NCBI GenBank assembly: GCA_002712335.1
Contig: PATI01000026.1
Coordinates: forward strand, 8,709-15,845
Length of the DNA: 7,137 nucleotides
Reading direction: 5' to 3'
DNA from: Rhodospirillaceae bacterium
GTDB taxonomy: Bacteria > Pseudomonadota > Alphaproteobacteria > MPNO01 > UBA2964
The notes below the pieces were generated by a model. That model was not told the DNA's origin and did not search any database. It was given only the letters and a program-made list of their open reading frames with translations. Every line of letters starts with the position of its first letter. Positions within the stretch are counted from its first letter, which is position 1. Of this stretch, positions 1-6,309 are shown piece by piece. The position numbers were made by a program, and so were the translations under genes.

Positions 1-15
1 GGGTTGATTTTTTTG

Positions 16-1140
16 CTATCCGGGGTTGATCTTTTGTTGAACATAACCTTTTCGCCTCTGCAAGAACGGCTTTTCGATAAAGAAGTAAGTAAATATCGAA
101 CTGATTATAACAATCGGCAGTATGAATAGAAGGATGTTTATCACTGCCATGCCAAGCGGGCTTTCAATTAATATGATTTGGTCAAGATCATTTTGCATAA
201 AAAAATCGAGTACTATGAAATGCGTCAAATAAATGGAGTAGCTAATAGTCCCGAGCGCTACTAAAATTTTATTTAATAGAATCGGACAGTGTCTAGTGAT
301 TGATAAATAGCCCAATATAAAAACAGCCCATATAGCAGCTTCAATTGTTGTCCAATAGATCCATATATGATTATTGAGTCCGCCGCCGCCAAACTGATTA
401 AAAACATACAAAACACTTAAAACAAGCACCAACCCTATGATCGCTAGGCTATCAAACCACTTTGAGGGCTTAAACTTAGCTCTGTAGTATATTCCTGCTA
501 ACATGCCAATAAGAAATTGATCGATACGCCCAATGATTGACCAATAAGATATTTCTCTCATACTGATATTTTGGAAGTAGGCTATTAATCGAATCACTAA
601 AAAACAGAACACGAGGCCTAACAAATAACCCCAACCTTTGGTTCGAACTAGCCAGATTAAAGCTGGAAATAATAAGTAAAAGTGCCATTCAACCGCGATC
701 GACCAAAAAACGAATGTGAACGCACCCCCATTAATAGCCGAATCGCTGTTTGCTAAAAAGAATAGTGATTTAAGCAGCCCTGCGACATTGAAATTTTCTG
801 GGTAGACTAGGATGCCTAATAAAAGAAAGAATACAAAAAGTGGATAAGTTCGAAGAATTCGATTTGCATAGAAACCAAGATAATTAACTTTCTTCTCAAC
901 AGCACCCACAGTAAAAACAAAGCCACTTAGCACGAAAAATAAACTGACCGCTGTGTGTCCTTCTATCACTAAAGCTGAAAAAGGATTAGCTGCTTTAAAC
1001 CAATTTGATGGATCGTATGCCGTACCAAAACTTATTTCGTGTGTAATAAAGTGACCCCCATGAAAAAACAGCACGAGAATCGCGGCAAAGCCTCGCAAAT
1101 GGTCGAGCGCCGGTATGTATTGATAATTGGCACTTCTCAC
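16..1140 (-). CDS. Acyltransferase-3 (OafA/YrhL-type) integral membrane O-acyltransferase
   Basis: Inner-membrane acyltransferase family that moves acetyl or other acyl groups from a cytoplasmic donor onto glycans such as O-antigen, exopolysaccharide or Nod factor. The 374-residue length is normal for a stand-alone family member without the C-terminal SGNH domain. Visible family motifs are LDHLRGFAA at 12-20 with the active-site-type His27, FFVLSGFVF at 68-76, the RILRTYP arginine motif at 94-100, FWSIAVEWHFYLLFP at 145-159 with Glu151, GRIDQFLIG at 204-212, LGTISYSIYLTHF at 296-308 and a C-terminal FFIEKPF at 353-359. About ten hydrophobic segments alternate with short loops. The start is GTG at 1138-1140: an in-frame TGA lies 18 bases upstream, and GGAGA sits about 9 bases before it. 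It is transcribed away from the SGNH/carbamoyltransferase operon. The family call is secure; the acceptor and the acyl group cannot be read from the sequence. Confidence 0.93.
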   Translation of the reverse strand: MRSANYQYIPALDHLRGFAAILVLFFHGGHFITHEISFGTAYDPSNWFKAANPFSALVIEGHTAVSLFFVLSGFVFTVGAVEKKVNYLGFYANRILRTYPLFVFFLLLGILVYPENFNVAGLLKSLFFLANSDSAINGGAFTFVFWSIAVEWHFYLLFPALIWLVRTKGWGYLLGLVFCFLVIRLIAYFQNISMREISYWSIIGRIDQFLIGMLAGIYYRAKFKPSKWFDSLAIIGLVLVLSVLYVFNQFGGGGLNNHIWIYWTTIEAAIWAVFILGYLSITRHCPILLNKILVALGTISYSIYLTHFIVLDFFMQNDLDQIILIESPLGMAVINILLFILPIVIISSIFTYFFIEKPFLQRRKGYVQQKINPG

Positions 1141-1314
1141 CGGAAGAATTCTCCATTTTCATGCTGACAAGTTCATTTGGTGATGGTCGATTAGGGAGAT
1201 TATTTGATTAAAGGAGTTTTGAACCCAAATCCAGATTCTCGCTAAGACGTCGATAATATCGTAAGATAATCAGCTTACCATAACACTTTATTATTATCCT
1301 ATTTCCCGATTTTA
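1141..1314. promoter_or_regulatory. Divergent intergenic region, presumed promoters of acyltransferase and SGNH operon
   Basis: This 174-base AT-rich gap separates two divergently transcribed genes, so promoters for both must lie here or overlap the genes. I see no convincing sigma70 pair. Candidate -10-like stretches on the plus strand are GATAAT at 1252-1257 and 1265-1270 and TATTAT at 1292-1297, none with a well-spaced -35. Two adjoining short palindromes, GACGTC (1246-1251) and CGATA-A-TATCG (1251-1261), could be an operator but are short enough to be chance. On the minus strand GGAGA just outside the acyltransferase start is a good ribosome binding site. The plus-strand gene has no Shine-Dalgarno sequence before its ATG. 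Confidence 0.4.
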
Positions 1315-2436
1315 ATGGTTGTAAAAAAAATCCCATCCGTTGTTGCATTTAATTTGTTGATCCCTTTCTTGATAGTTTTGGGTCTCGAATTATTTTTACA
1401 ACTATTTTGGAAAAATCCTTACCTAGATAAACCTCTAGAGATTTCTGCAAGACTCCATGCGAAAAATATGAGCATATCAGTAACAACTGAGGGATTTTAT
1501 CCATACGAAGAGCCTATTTTATTTAGAACACTGGAGGACCGCTCAATTTACGGGGGTACAATAGAACAAGAAAATGAATTTTTAGCTCTAGGGGGTAGTA
1601 CGACAGAGTCATCATTAGTTCCTGAAGGGCAACGTTGGCCGGACTTACTAACCCCGCCTGCCTTAAATTATGGTGTTTCTGGAAACTATTTGGTGGATTC
1701 TTACTACAACCTCATTTATCTTCACGAGAATTTGGTCCCGTCGCCAACTATGGTGACGATTATGCATGCTGTGAATGATTTAGAATTTTTTGTAAACCGA
1801 GGAAGTCAAGAATTTGACGTTCGCAATTGGTCGCATCCGCTAGAAAACCCTTTAGCTATATTTGATAATACTGATCGACACTTCATCCCTGGAATTAGAG
1901 TTTCTGACAGCTCTATTATGTCTTTAATAACTTACCTAAGGAACAACACCGGGGCGCGCAGTATAATAGAGCCATATATTGCTCAGAAAAGGTCTCGAGA
2001 TGTTATGAGCTTTCTTGATGATGAGACTTTTCAGAAATTAAGAAGTCAATTGATCAGTGAATTTTTGCCAAAGAGATTATCAGTGCTCGAACAAATTTAT
2101 GAAGCGGCTGAAAATTTCGAAATCAGTCTAGTAATGTTAACTCAACCACATGCTTTCATCGAGGATTATACGCCGCCAGTCCAAGATTTAAGAGTTACAC
2201 CAGAGTGGCAAGGAGAAAGGCTCTCCCTTCGACAAACTTCTGAGTTAATCGAACTAATTAACACTCAAACCAAAATGTCAGCTAAAGAAAGAAATGTTAA
2301 GGTTATAGATCTTGCGAAATGTATAGGAGTAAAAGAGGTGGGGCCTTTGTTATTTGATTCGGTCCATTACTCATTAGAAGGAAGTAGGACTGTTGCAGAA
2401 TGCATTAATGAGGATATGTTGGGAACAAGCTTATAA
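1315..2436 (+). CDS. Membrane-anchored SGNH/GDSL-type hydrolase
   Basis: Putative esterase or acyl/acetyl hydrolase of the SGNH fold, 373 residues. A hydrophobic segment at about 9-31 follows a short basic N-terminus (Lys4, Lys5) and looks like an uncleaved signal anchor that places the domain in the periplasm. The four SGNH blocks are recognisable: ALGGSTTES at 91-99 with nucleophile Ser95 (block I), NYGVSGN at 118-124 with the oxyanion glycine (II), HAVND at 151-155 with Asn154 (III), and DSVH at 348-351 giving the Asp348/His351 pair (V). The full catalytic set is therefore present, so this is probably an active enzyme. It is the first gene of the operon; its stop codon TAA overlaps the ATG of the carbamoyltransferase by one base. 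The ATG at 1315 lacks a Shine-Dalgarno sequence but gives a sensible N-terminus. The substrate is unknown; a role in trimming or transferring groups on the carbamoylated product is inference from context. Confidence 0.82.
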   Translation: MVVKKIPSVVAFNLLIPFLIVLGLELFLQLFWKNPYLDKPLEISARLHAKNMSISVTTEGFYPYEEPILFRTLEDRSIYGGTIEQENEFLALGGSTTESSLVPEGQRWPDLLTPPALNYGVSGNYLVDSYYNLIYLHENLVPSPTMVTIMHAVNDLEFFVNRGSQEFDVRNWSHPLENPLAIFDNTDRHFIPGIRVSDSSIMSLITYLRNNTGARSIIEPYIAQKRSRDVMSFLDDETFQKLRSQLISEFLPKRLSVLEQIYEAAENFEISLVMLTQPHAFIEDYTPPVQDLRVTPEWQGERLSLRQTSELIELINTQTKMSAKERNVKVIDLAKCIGVKEVGPLLFDSVHYSLEGSRTVAECINEDMLGTSL

Positions 2437-4301
2437 TGCCAACTTTCATTTTGGGAATATCAAGTTACTATCACGATAGTGCTGCAGCTATAATTTTAGA
2501 TGGTGATATTATTTCTGCTGCTCAAGAGGAGAGATTTAGCAGGAAAAAGCATGATTCAAGCTTTCCCTTACAAGCTATAAAGTTTTGTTTAGAAGAATCG
2601 CAAATTACACTTGATCAAGTTAATTATATTGTTTTCTATGATAAGCCTTTTATAAAGTTTGAAAGGCTACTTGAAACTTATTTAAGTTATGCGCCAAAAG
2701 GTTTTAAATCATTCTTGAAGTCTATGCCTGTCTGGATAGGTGAAAAACTTTTCTTAAAGCATGTAATTAAAAAAGAGTTGATTAAAGTTAGTGGATTAAA
2801 AGCTAAGAACATTCCATCTATTTTATTCGCTGAGCATCATCAGTCTCATGCAGCGTCAGCGTTTTTTCCGTCTCCCTTTGAAAGCGCAGCCGTGATTTGT
2901 GCAGATGGTGTTGGTGAGTGGGCCACGACTAGTTTGTGGCATGGGAAAGAAAATCAACTTGCTCCTCTATGTGAGATTAACTTTCCTCATTCTCTCGGAC
3001 TTCTTTACTCTGCATTTACTTATTACGCAGGATTTAAAGTAAATTCTGGGGAATATAAATTGATGGGATTGGCTCCCTATGGAGAACCTACTTATAAAGA
3101 GCTGATTTATGAAAAACTAATAGATGTCAAACAAGATGGTAGTTTTATATTAGACATGAGCTATTTTGATTATCCAACAGGGTTGCGAATGACTTCTGAT
3201 AAATTTCATAAACTATTCGGTGGTTTACCGAGGAATCCTGAATCCGAAATTACGGAACGGGAAATGAATCTCGCAAGCTCAATACAGAAAGTGACAGAGG
3301 AAATTTTGCTCAAGATAGCAGAGACAGTCAAACAAAGGACAGGAGAATCCAATCTCTGTCTTGCTGGTGGTGTCGCACTAAATTCTGTAGCAAACGGATT
3401 AATCGAACGAAGTAGTATTTTCGATAATATATGGGTTCAGCCAGCAGCTGGAGATGCTGGGGGAGCAATAGGTTCAGCATTAGCGGTTTGGTATCAATAC
3501 CTTGATAAAGATAGAGAGATGGAGGATAAAAAGTCCAGAGTTAATTTTTGTGATCGAATGAAAGGGTCCTATTTAGGTCCAGAGTTCGATACGAATACAA
3601 TAGTAGGGTTTCTAAAAGAGCAAGATGTAGTTTATGAGCAGTATGATTTTGAAGCATTGACGGAAATTGTCGCAAAACTCATAAGCGAAGGTAATATAAT
3701 TGGTTGGTTTCAAGGCAAAATGGAGTTCGGTCCAAGAGCGTTGGGCAACAGATCAATACTAGGAGACCCTCGAGATAAAAGTATGCAATCCAAAATGAAC
3801 CTCAAAATAAAATTTAGGGAATCTTTCCGCCCATTCGCCCCTTCAGTATTATTTGAGAAAAGAGAGGATTGGTTTAATTCAGTCGCTCCGAGCCCATACA
3901 TGCTTACCGTAACTTTACTTAATTCGAGTCAGTGCATACCGTCATCACAAACTGAAGAGAAGCTTACAGGGATTGACAGGATAAATTCAGTGCGTTCAAC
4001 AATTCCGGCTGTCACGCATGTGAATTATTCTGCTCGAGTGCAAACGGTCCATCAAGAGACTAACCCTCTATACTGGAAATTGCTACACAAATTTGAGGAC
4101 CTCACAGGCTGTCCGCTTTTGATTAATACTTCTTTCAATGTCAGGGGGGAACCAATAGTATGCTCTCCACAGAATGCCTTAGATTGTTTTAAGAGAAGTG
4201 AGATGGACTATTTAGTGATGGAAAATTTGATAATAGACAAATCAAGACAAAATTTTGCTATGGAAGACCGATCCTGGAAAGCAAAATATCCGCTCGATTA
4301 A
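2436..4301 (+). CDS. O-carbamoyltransferase, NodU/CmcH/TobZ/SxtI family
   Basis: Cytoplasmic enzyme family that transfers a carbamoyl group from carbamoyl phosphate, through a carbamoyl-adenylate made with ATP, to a hydroxyl of a sugar, antibiotic or toxin (NodU, TobZ, SxtI). The 621 residues match full-length relatives. The N-terminal Kae1-like half has GISSYYHDSAAA at 7-18, QEERFSRKKHD at 30-40, HHQSHAASAFF at 134-144, ADGVGEW at 156-162, EYKLMGLAPYG at 206-216, LAGGVALNSVANG at 309-321 and QPAAGDAGGAIGSAL at 335-349. The C-terminal domain has GWFQGKMEFGPRALGNRSIL at 423-442, RESFRPFAPSVL at 461-472, HVNYSARVQTV at 528-538 and LLINTSFNVRGEPIV at 561-575. All signature blocks are intact, with no frameshift. 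The start ATG overlaps the preceding stop (TAATG), which suggests translational coupling; GGGAAC lies about 10 bases upstream. Very AT-rich. The two small membrane proteins that follow are typical partners of this subfamily. The acceptor cannot be identified here. Confidence 0.95.
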   Translation: MPTFILGISSYYHDSAAAIILDGDIISAAQEERFSRKKHDSSFPLQAIKFCLEESQITLDQVNYIVFYDKPFIKFERLLETYLSYAPKGFKSFLKSMPVWIGEKLFLKHVIKKELIKVSGLKAKNIPSILFAEHHQSHAASAFFPSPFESAAVICADGVGEWATTSLWHGKENQLAPLCEINFPHSLGLLYSAFTYYAGFKVNSGEYKLMGLAPYGEPTYKELIYEKLIDVKQDGSFILDMSYFDYPTGLRMTSDKFHKLFGGLPRNPESEITEREMNLASSIQKVTEEILLKIAETVKQRTGESNLCLAGGVALNSVANGLIERSSIFDNIWVQPAAGDAGGAIGSALAVWYQYLDKDREMEDKKSRVNFCDRMKGSYLGPEFDTNTIVGFLKEQDVVYEQYDFEALTEIVAKLISEGNIIGWFQGKMEFGPRALGNRSILGDPRDKSMQSKMNLKIKFRESFRPFAPSVLFEKREDWFNSVAPSPYMLTVTLLNSSQCIPSSQTEEKLTGIDRINSVRSTIPAVTHVNYSARVQTVHQETNPLYWKLLHKFEDLTGCPLLINTSFNVRGEPIVCSPQNALDCFKRSEMDYLVMENLIIDKSRQNFAMEDRSWKAKYPLD

Positions 4302-4312
4302 AGGGATCGATT

Positions 4313-4705
4313 ATGAATGAGGAAGATAAACAACTTAAAAACTTTGGCTTTTTATTTGCCAGCATGCTCGTCTTAGTTTTCGGGTTAACTTTGCCCCACG
4401 TTTTTGGTTACGGTCGTCCTTATTGGCCCTTCTATTTTGCGACTGCTCTTGTGATTTTGAGTTTAATCGCACCTCATCAGCTAGTAATTTTAAAAAAAAC
4501 CTGGATGAAGATTGCGGTAATTTTAGGGAAGATAAACGGGTTCATTATTTTAGGATTAATTTTTTACGGAATGATAACTCCATACGCTATCATTTTAAGA
4601 ATTTTTAAGCGGGAACCATTAAAGACTAAATACGTCAAGACAAAGAATAGTTACTGGACGGAAACTGATGCACGCGATGAGTCTCATATGGAGACCCCTT
4701 ACTAG
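4313..4705 (+). CDS. SxtJ-family small membrane protein
   Basis: A 130-residue membrane protein that I recognise as the SxtJ family, named after the gene of unknown function next to the carbamoyltransferase sxtI in saxitoxin clusters. Hydrophobic segments are visible at about 11-32, 38-54 and 66-97, the last perhaps two helices. The short polar tail carries the family-like end of the membrane region, FYGMITPYAIILRIFKREPL at 84-103, and an aromatic SYW at 113-115. The ATG at 4313 is preceded by a good Shine-Dalgarno sequence, AAGGGA at 4301-4306, which overlaps the stop of the carbamoyltransferase gene; the gap is 11 bases. It shares one base with the next gene's start. No enzymatic residues are evident. 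A role as membrane platform or helper for the carbamoyltransferase or its product is inferred only from conserved linkage. Confidence 0.85.
   Translation: MNEEDKQLKNFGFLFASMLVLVFGLTLPHVFGYGRPYWPFYFATALVILSLIAPHQLVILKKTWMKIAVILGKINGFIILGLIFYGMITPYAIILRIFKREPLKTKYVKTKNSYWTETDARDESHMETPY
4690..4694 (+). promoter_or_regulatory. Ribosome binding site supporting the GTG start of the DUF5989 gene
   Basis: GGAGA lies 10 bases upstream of the GTG at 4705, inside the end of the SxtJ-family gene. It supports initiation at this non-ATG codon, where stop TAG and start GTG share one base (TAGTG). Confidence 0.6.
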
Positions 4706-4857
4706 TGTTTGAGTTTATACGCGATCTAATTGGGTTTCTTCGGCATAGGCGAAAATTTTGGCTCGCACCTATCATCATAACTCTTTTGATATTTGGAGTT
4801 TTGATTGTGCTGAGTGAGGGCTCAGCTATTGCGCCTTTCGTCTACACACTGTTTTAA
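4705..4857 (+). CDS. DUF5989-family (SxtK-like) 50-residue membrane peptide
   Basis: Small open frame starting at GTG 4705-4707 and ending at TAA 4855-4857. It encodes MFEFIRDLIGFLRHRRKFW followed by one hydrophobic helix at about 19-37 and the ending EGSAIAPFVYTLF. A short amphipathic N-terminus with an FLRxRRKFWLAP-type basic/aromatic patch, a single transmembrane helix and a GSAIAPFVYTLF end are what I know of DUF5989 proteins, which follow SxtJ-family genes beside carbamoyltransferases (the sxtK position in saxitoxin clusters). Predicted topology is basic N-terminus in the cytoplasm and C-terminus outside. The start shares one base with the preceding stop and GGAGA lies 10 bases upstream, so it looks translationally coupled. 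Function is unknown; it is easily missed by length-limited gene callers because of its size and GTG start. Confidence 0.85.
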   Translation: MFEFIRDLIGFLRHRRKFWLAPIIITLLIFGVLIVLSEGSAIAPFVYTLF

Positions 4858-5025
4858 CTTTTTAGAAGGGAAAGTATCTTAGAATGTTACTTCACCATAA
4901 GAAAGCTCGTAGCATGGCTAGGCCAGTGTTTATGGCAATTCACATGCTACGTTTAATTTATGTTACCGTGGTTATTTTGGTTAATACACACTCTCGAATG
5001 TTTCAGGGACATTGGAATAAAAGAA
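4858..5025 (+). promoter_or_regulatory. Leader/intergenic region upstream of purT
   Basis: These 168 bases separate the end of the AT-rich carbamoyltransferase operon from purT. They should hold the purT promoter, but I find no clear sigma70 pair (TTTATG at 4957-4962 and TTAATA at 4981-4986, 18 bases apart, is a weak candidate). No convincing PurR operator and no stem plus U-run terminator for the upstream operon is visible. The main structure is an inverted repeat at 4908-4951. Confidence 0.4.
4908..4951. repeat. 9-bp perfect inverted repeat in the purT leader
   Basis: CGTAGCATG (4908-4916) is repeated as its reverse complement CATGCTACG (4943-4951) across a 26-base spacer. The spacer holds a second small dyad, GCCA (4922-4925) with TGGC (4933-4936), so the RNA could fold into a nested stem. 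No U-run follows, so it is not a standard intrinsic terminator. It could be an mRNA leader hairpin, a two-site protein binding element or chance. Confidence 0.5.
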
Positions 5026-6207
5026 ATGAGTACTATTGGCACAAAATTTAGCTCTACAGCGACGAAAGTGCTGATGCTTGGATCTGGCGAGCTCGGAAAA
5101 GAAGTAGTGATAGAGCTTCAACGGTTGGGTGTCGAGGTGATTGCTTGTGATCGCTATGCAAATGCGCCAGCAATGCATGTTGCTGATCGAAGCTATACGT
5201 TTTCCATGCTGGATAGTGAAGCTCTGCGTCATACGATCGAAAGTGAGAGGCCAGATTTGATTGTGCCTGAGATTGAAGCGATTGCTACAGATACCCTGAT
5301 TGAGCTGGAATCCGAAGGTTACACCGTTATTCCATCTGCTAAAGCAGCCCGTCTTACAATGAATAGAGAGGGAATCAGGCGTCTTGCAGCGGAAGATCTT
5401 GGGCTAGCAACTTCGCCCTTCGAATTTGCTATTTCTCACGACGATTTCTTGGCGGCGGTTGAGTCGGTTGGAATGCCTTGCATCGTGAAGCCAATAATGA
5501 GTTCATCTGGCAAAGGTCAGAGCACTATTAACTGTTCAGCTGACATTGAGCCTGCTTGGGTATATGCACAAGAGGGCGGTCGCGCAGGAGCAGGCAAGGT
5601 CATTGTCGAGGGGCTCGTAGATTTTGACTACGAAATCACTTTACTCACTGTGCGCCATGACGGCGGTGTGAGCTTTTGCGAGCCCATTGGGCACAGACAG
5701 GAGGAAGGTGATTACAGAGAGTCATGGCAGCCTCAACAAATGTCAGAAACGGCACTCAACAAAGCAAAGCACATTGCCAATTGCGTTACTGAAGCGCTCG
5801 GTGGTCGGGGCATATTTGGTGTTGAATTATTTATAAAAGGAGATGAGGTGTATTTCAGTGAAGTCTCCCCTCGGCCGCATGATACAGGAATGGTAACTTT
5901 AATTTCTCAAGATTTATCAGAGTTTGCTTTGCACGCAAGAGCTATTCTTGGTCTACCTATTCCCAACATACATTTTCATGGTCCCTCAGCCTCTGCTGTT
6001 ATTCTTGTGCAGGGGAAATCACTTCAAGTAAAGTTCAGTAATTTTCAACAAGCACTATCACAACCGGATTCTAGTATTAAGCTGTTTGGCAAACCAGAAG
6101 TACGTGGTCGTCGTCGTATGGGGGTGGCATTGGCGCGGGCTGACAGTGTCGAAGAGGCCAAGTCGAGAGCAATTGAGGTCGTCGAAGCGATTAAGGTTGA
6201 AATTTAA
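5026..6207 (+). CDS. purT: Formate-dependent phosphoribosylglycinamide formyltransferase (GAR transformylase 2)
   Basis: Cytosolic ATP-grasp enzyme of de novo purine synthesis: formate + ATP + glycinamide ribonucleotide gives formyl-GAR, the folate-independent alternative to PurN. With the start at 5026 the protein has 393 residues, almost exactly the length of E. coli PurT (392), and begins MSTIGT like family members. An upstream in-frame ATG at 4960 would add 22 residues unlike the family, so I reject it; a weak GGA lies 9 bases before 5026. Motifs: GSGELGKE at 19-26, PEIEAIATD at 81-89, [13 protein letters not shown] at 111-123, the ATP-grasp loop [11 protein letters not shown] at 155-165, [16 protein letters not shown] at 222-237, metal-ligand-type Glu267 and Glu279 within GVELF and [16 protein letters not shown], and [16 protein letters not shown] at 355-370. 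All are intact. Base composition is clearly less AT-rich than the operon before it. It converges on the PQQ dehydrogenase gene. Confidence 0.97.
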   Translation: MSTIGTKFSSTATKVLMLGSGELGKEVVIELQRLGVEVIACDRYANAPAMHVADRSYTFSMLDSEALRHTIESERPDLIVPEIEAIATDTLIELESEGYTVIPSAKAARLTMNREGIRRLAAEDLGLATSPFEFAISHDDFLAAVESVGMPCIVKPIMSSSGKGQSTINCSADIEPAWVYAQEGGRAGAGKVIVEGLVDFDYEITLLTVRHDGGVSFCEPIGHRQEEGDYRESWQPQQMSETALNKAKHIANCVTEALGGRGIFGVELFIKGDEVYFSEVSPRPHDTGMVTLISQDLSEFALHARAILGLPIPNIHFHGPSASAVILVQGKSLQVKFSNFQQALSQPDSSIKLFGKPEVRGRRRMGVALARADSVEEAKSRAIEVVEAIKVEI

Positions 6208-6282
6208 GATGGCTTTATAACCTTTGAAAGGTGAGTATCTAATTAGCTCTGCCGTCATTTATTCTGCGGCGACCTCAATTGC
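6169..6282. repeat. 13-bp perfect inverted repeat spanning the purT 3' end and convergent junction
   Basis: GCAATTGAGGTCG (6169-6181, inside the last codons of purT) recurs as the reverse complement CGACCTCAATTGC at 6270-6282, 88 bases apart. Extending the comparison to 6161-6187 against the reverse complement of 6264-6290 gives 22 of 27 identical bases. Read on the minus strand, the right arm encodes SRAIEV, the same six residues as purT 380-385, with different Ser and Arg codons. In RNA from the plus strand the arms could pair in a long stem with a few mismatches and a large loop. Confidence 0.7.
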
Positions 6283-6309
6283 CCGTGACTCAGTCTTTCT
6301 TTGCTTTTT
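6208..6309 (+). terminator. Convergent gene junction, possible purT terminator
   Basis: 102 bases lie between the stop of purT and the stop of the opposing PQQ dehydrogenase gene. The sequence holds a small palindrome, ACCTTT-G-AAAGGT (6220-6232), able to form only a 5-bp hairpin, then the right arm of the 13-bp inverted repeat (6270-6282), then a T-rich tract at 6294-6310. On the plus strand a stem built from the inverted repeat would be followed by this T-rich tract, which resembles a terminator, but the left arm lies inside purT and the loop is large. This is a guess from position and composition. Confidence 0.25.

Noticed and set aside
1..35. Short direct repeat GGGTTGAT followed by T-runs at 1-8 and 23-30
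   Set aside because: Only 8 bases, AT-rich surroundings, at the window edge and partly inside the acyltransferase 3' end; no terminator stem can be formed from it and too little flanking sequence is visible.
4423..4608. 61-codon frame inside the SxtJ-family gene
   Set aside because: Alternative-frame shadow of a recognised family member, with no ribosome site or family resemblance.
2436..4857. Saxitoxin biosynthesis locus
   Set aside because: Only the sxtI/sxtJ/sxtK-like genes are present; the polyketide-synthase-like sxtA, amidinotransferase and tailoring oxygenases are absent, and this gene trio is associated with carbamoyltransferases in general.
4857..4876. ACTTT...AAAGT dyad just after the DUF5989 stop as a terminator
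   Set aside because: Five A/T-rich base pairs with no U-run after it; too weak to call.
4960..5025. Upstream in-frame ATG that would lengthen PurT by 22 residues
   Set aside because: The extension does not resemble PurT N-termini, while the start at 5026 gives MSTIGT and a 393-residue protein matching the family length.
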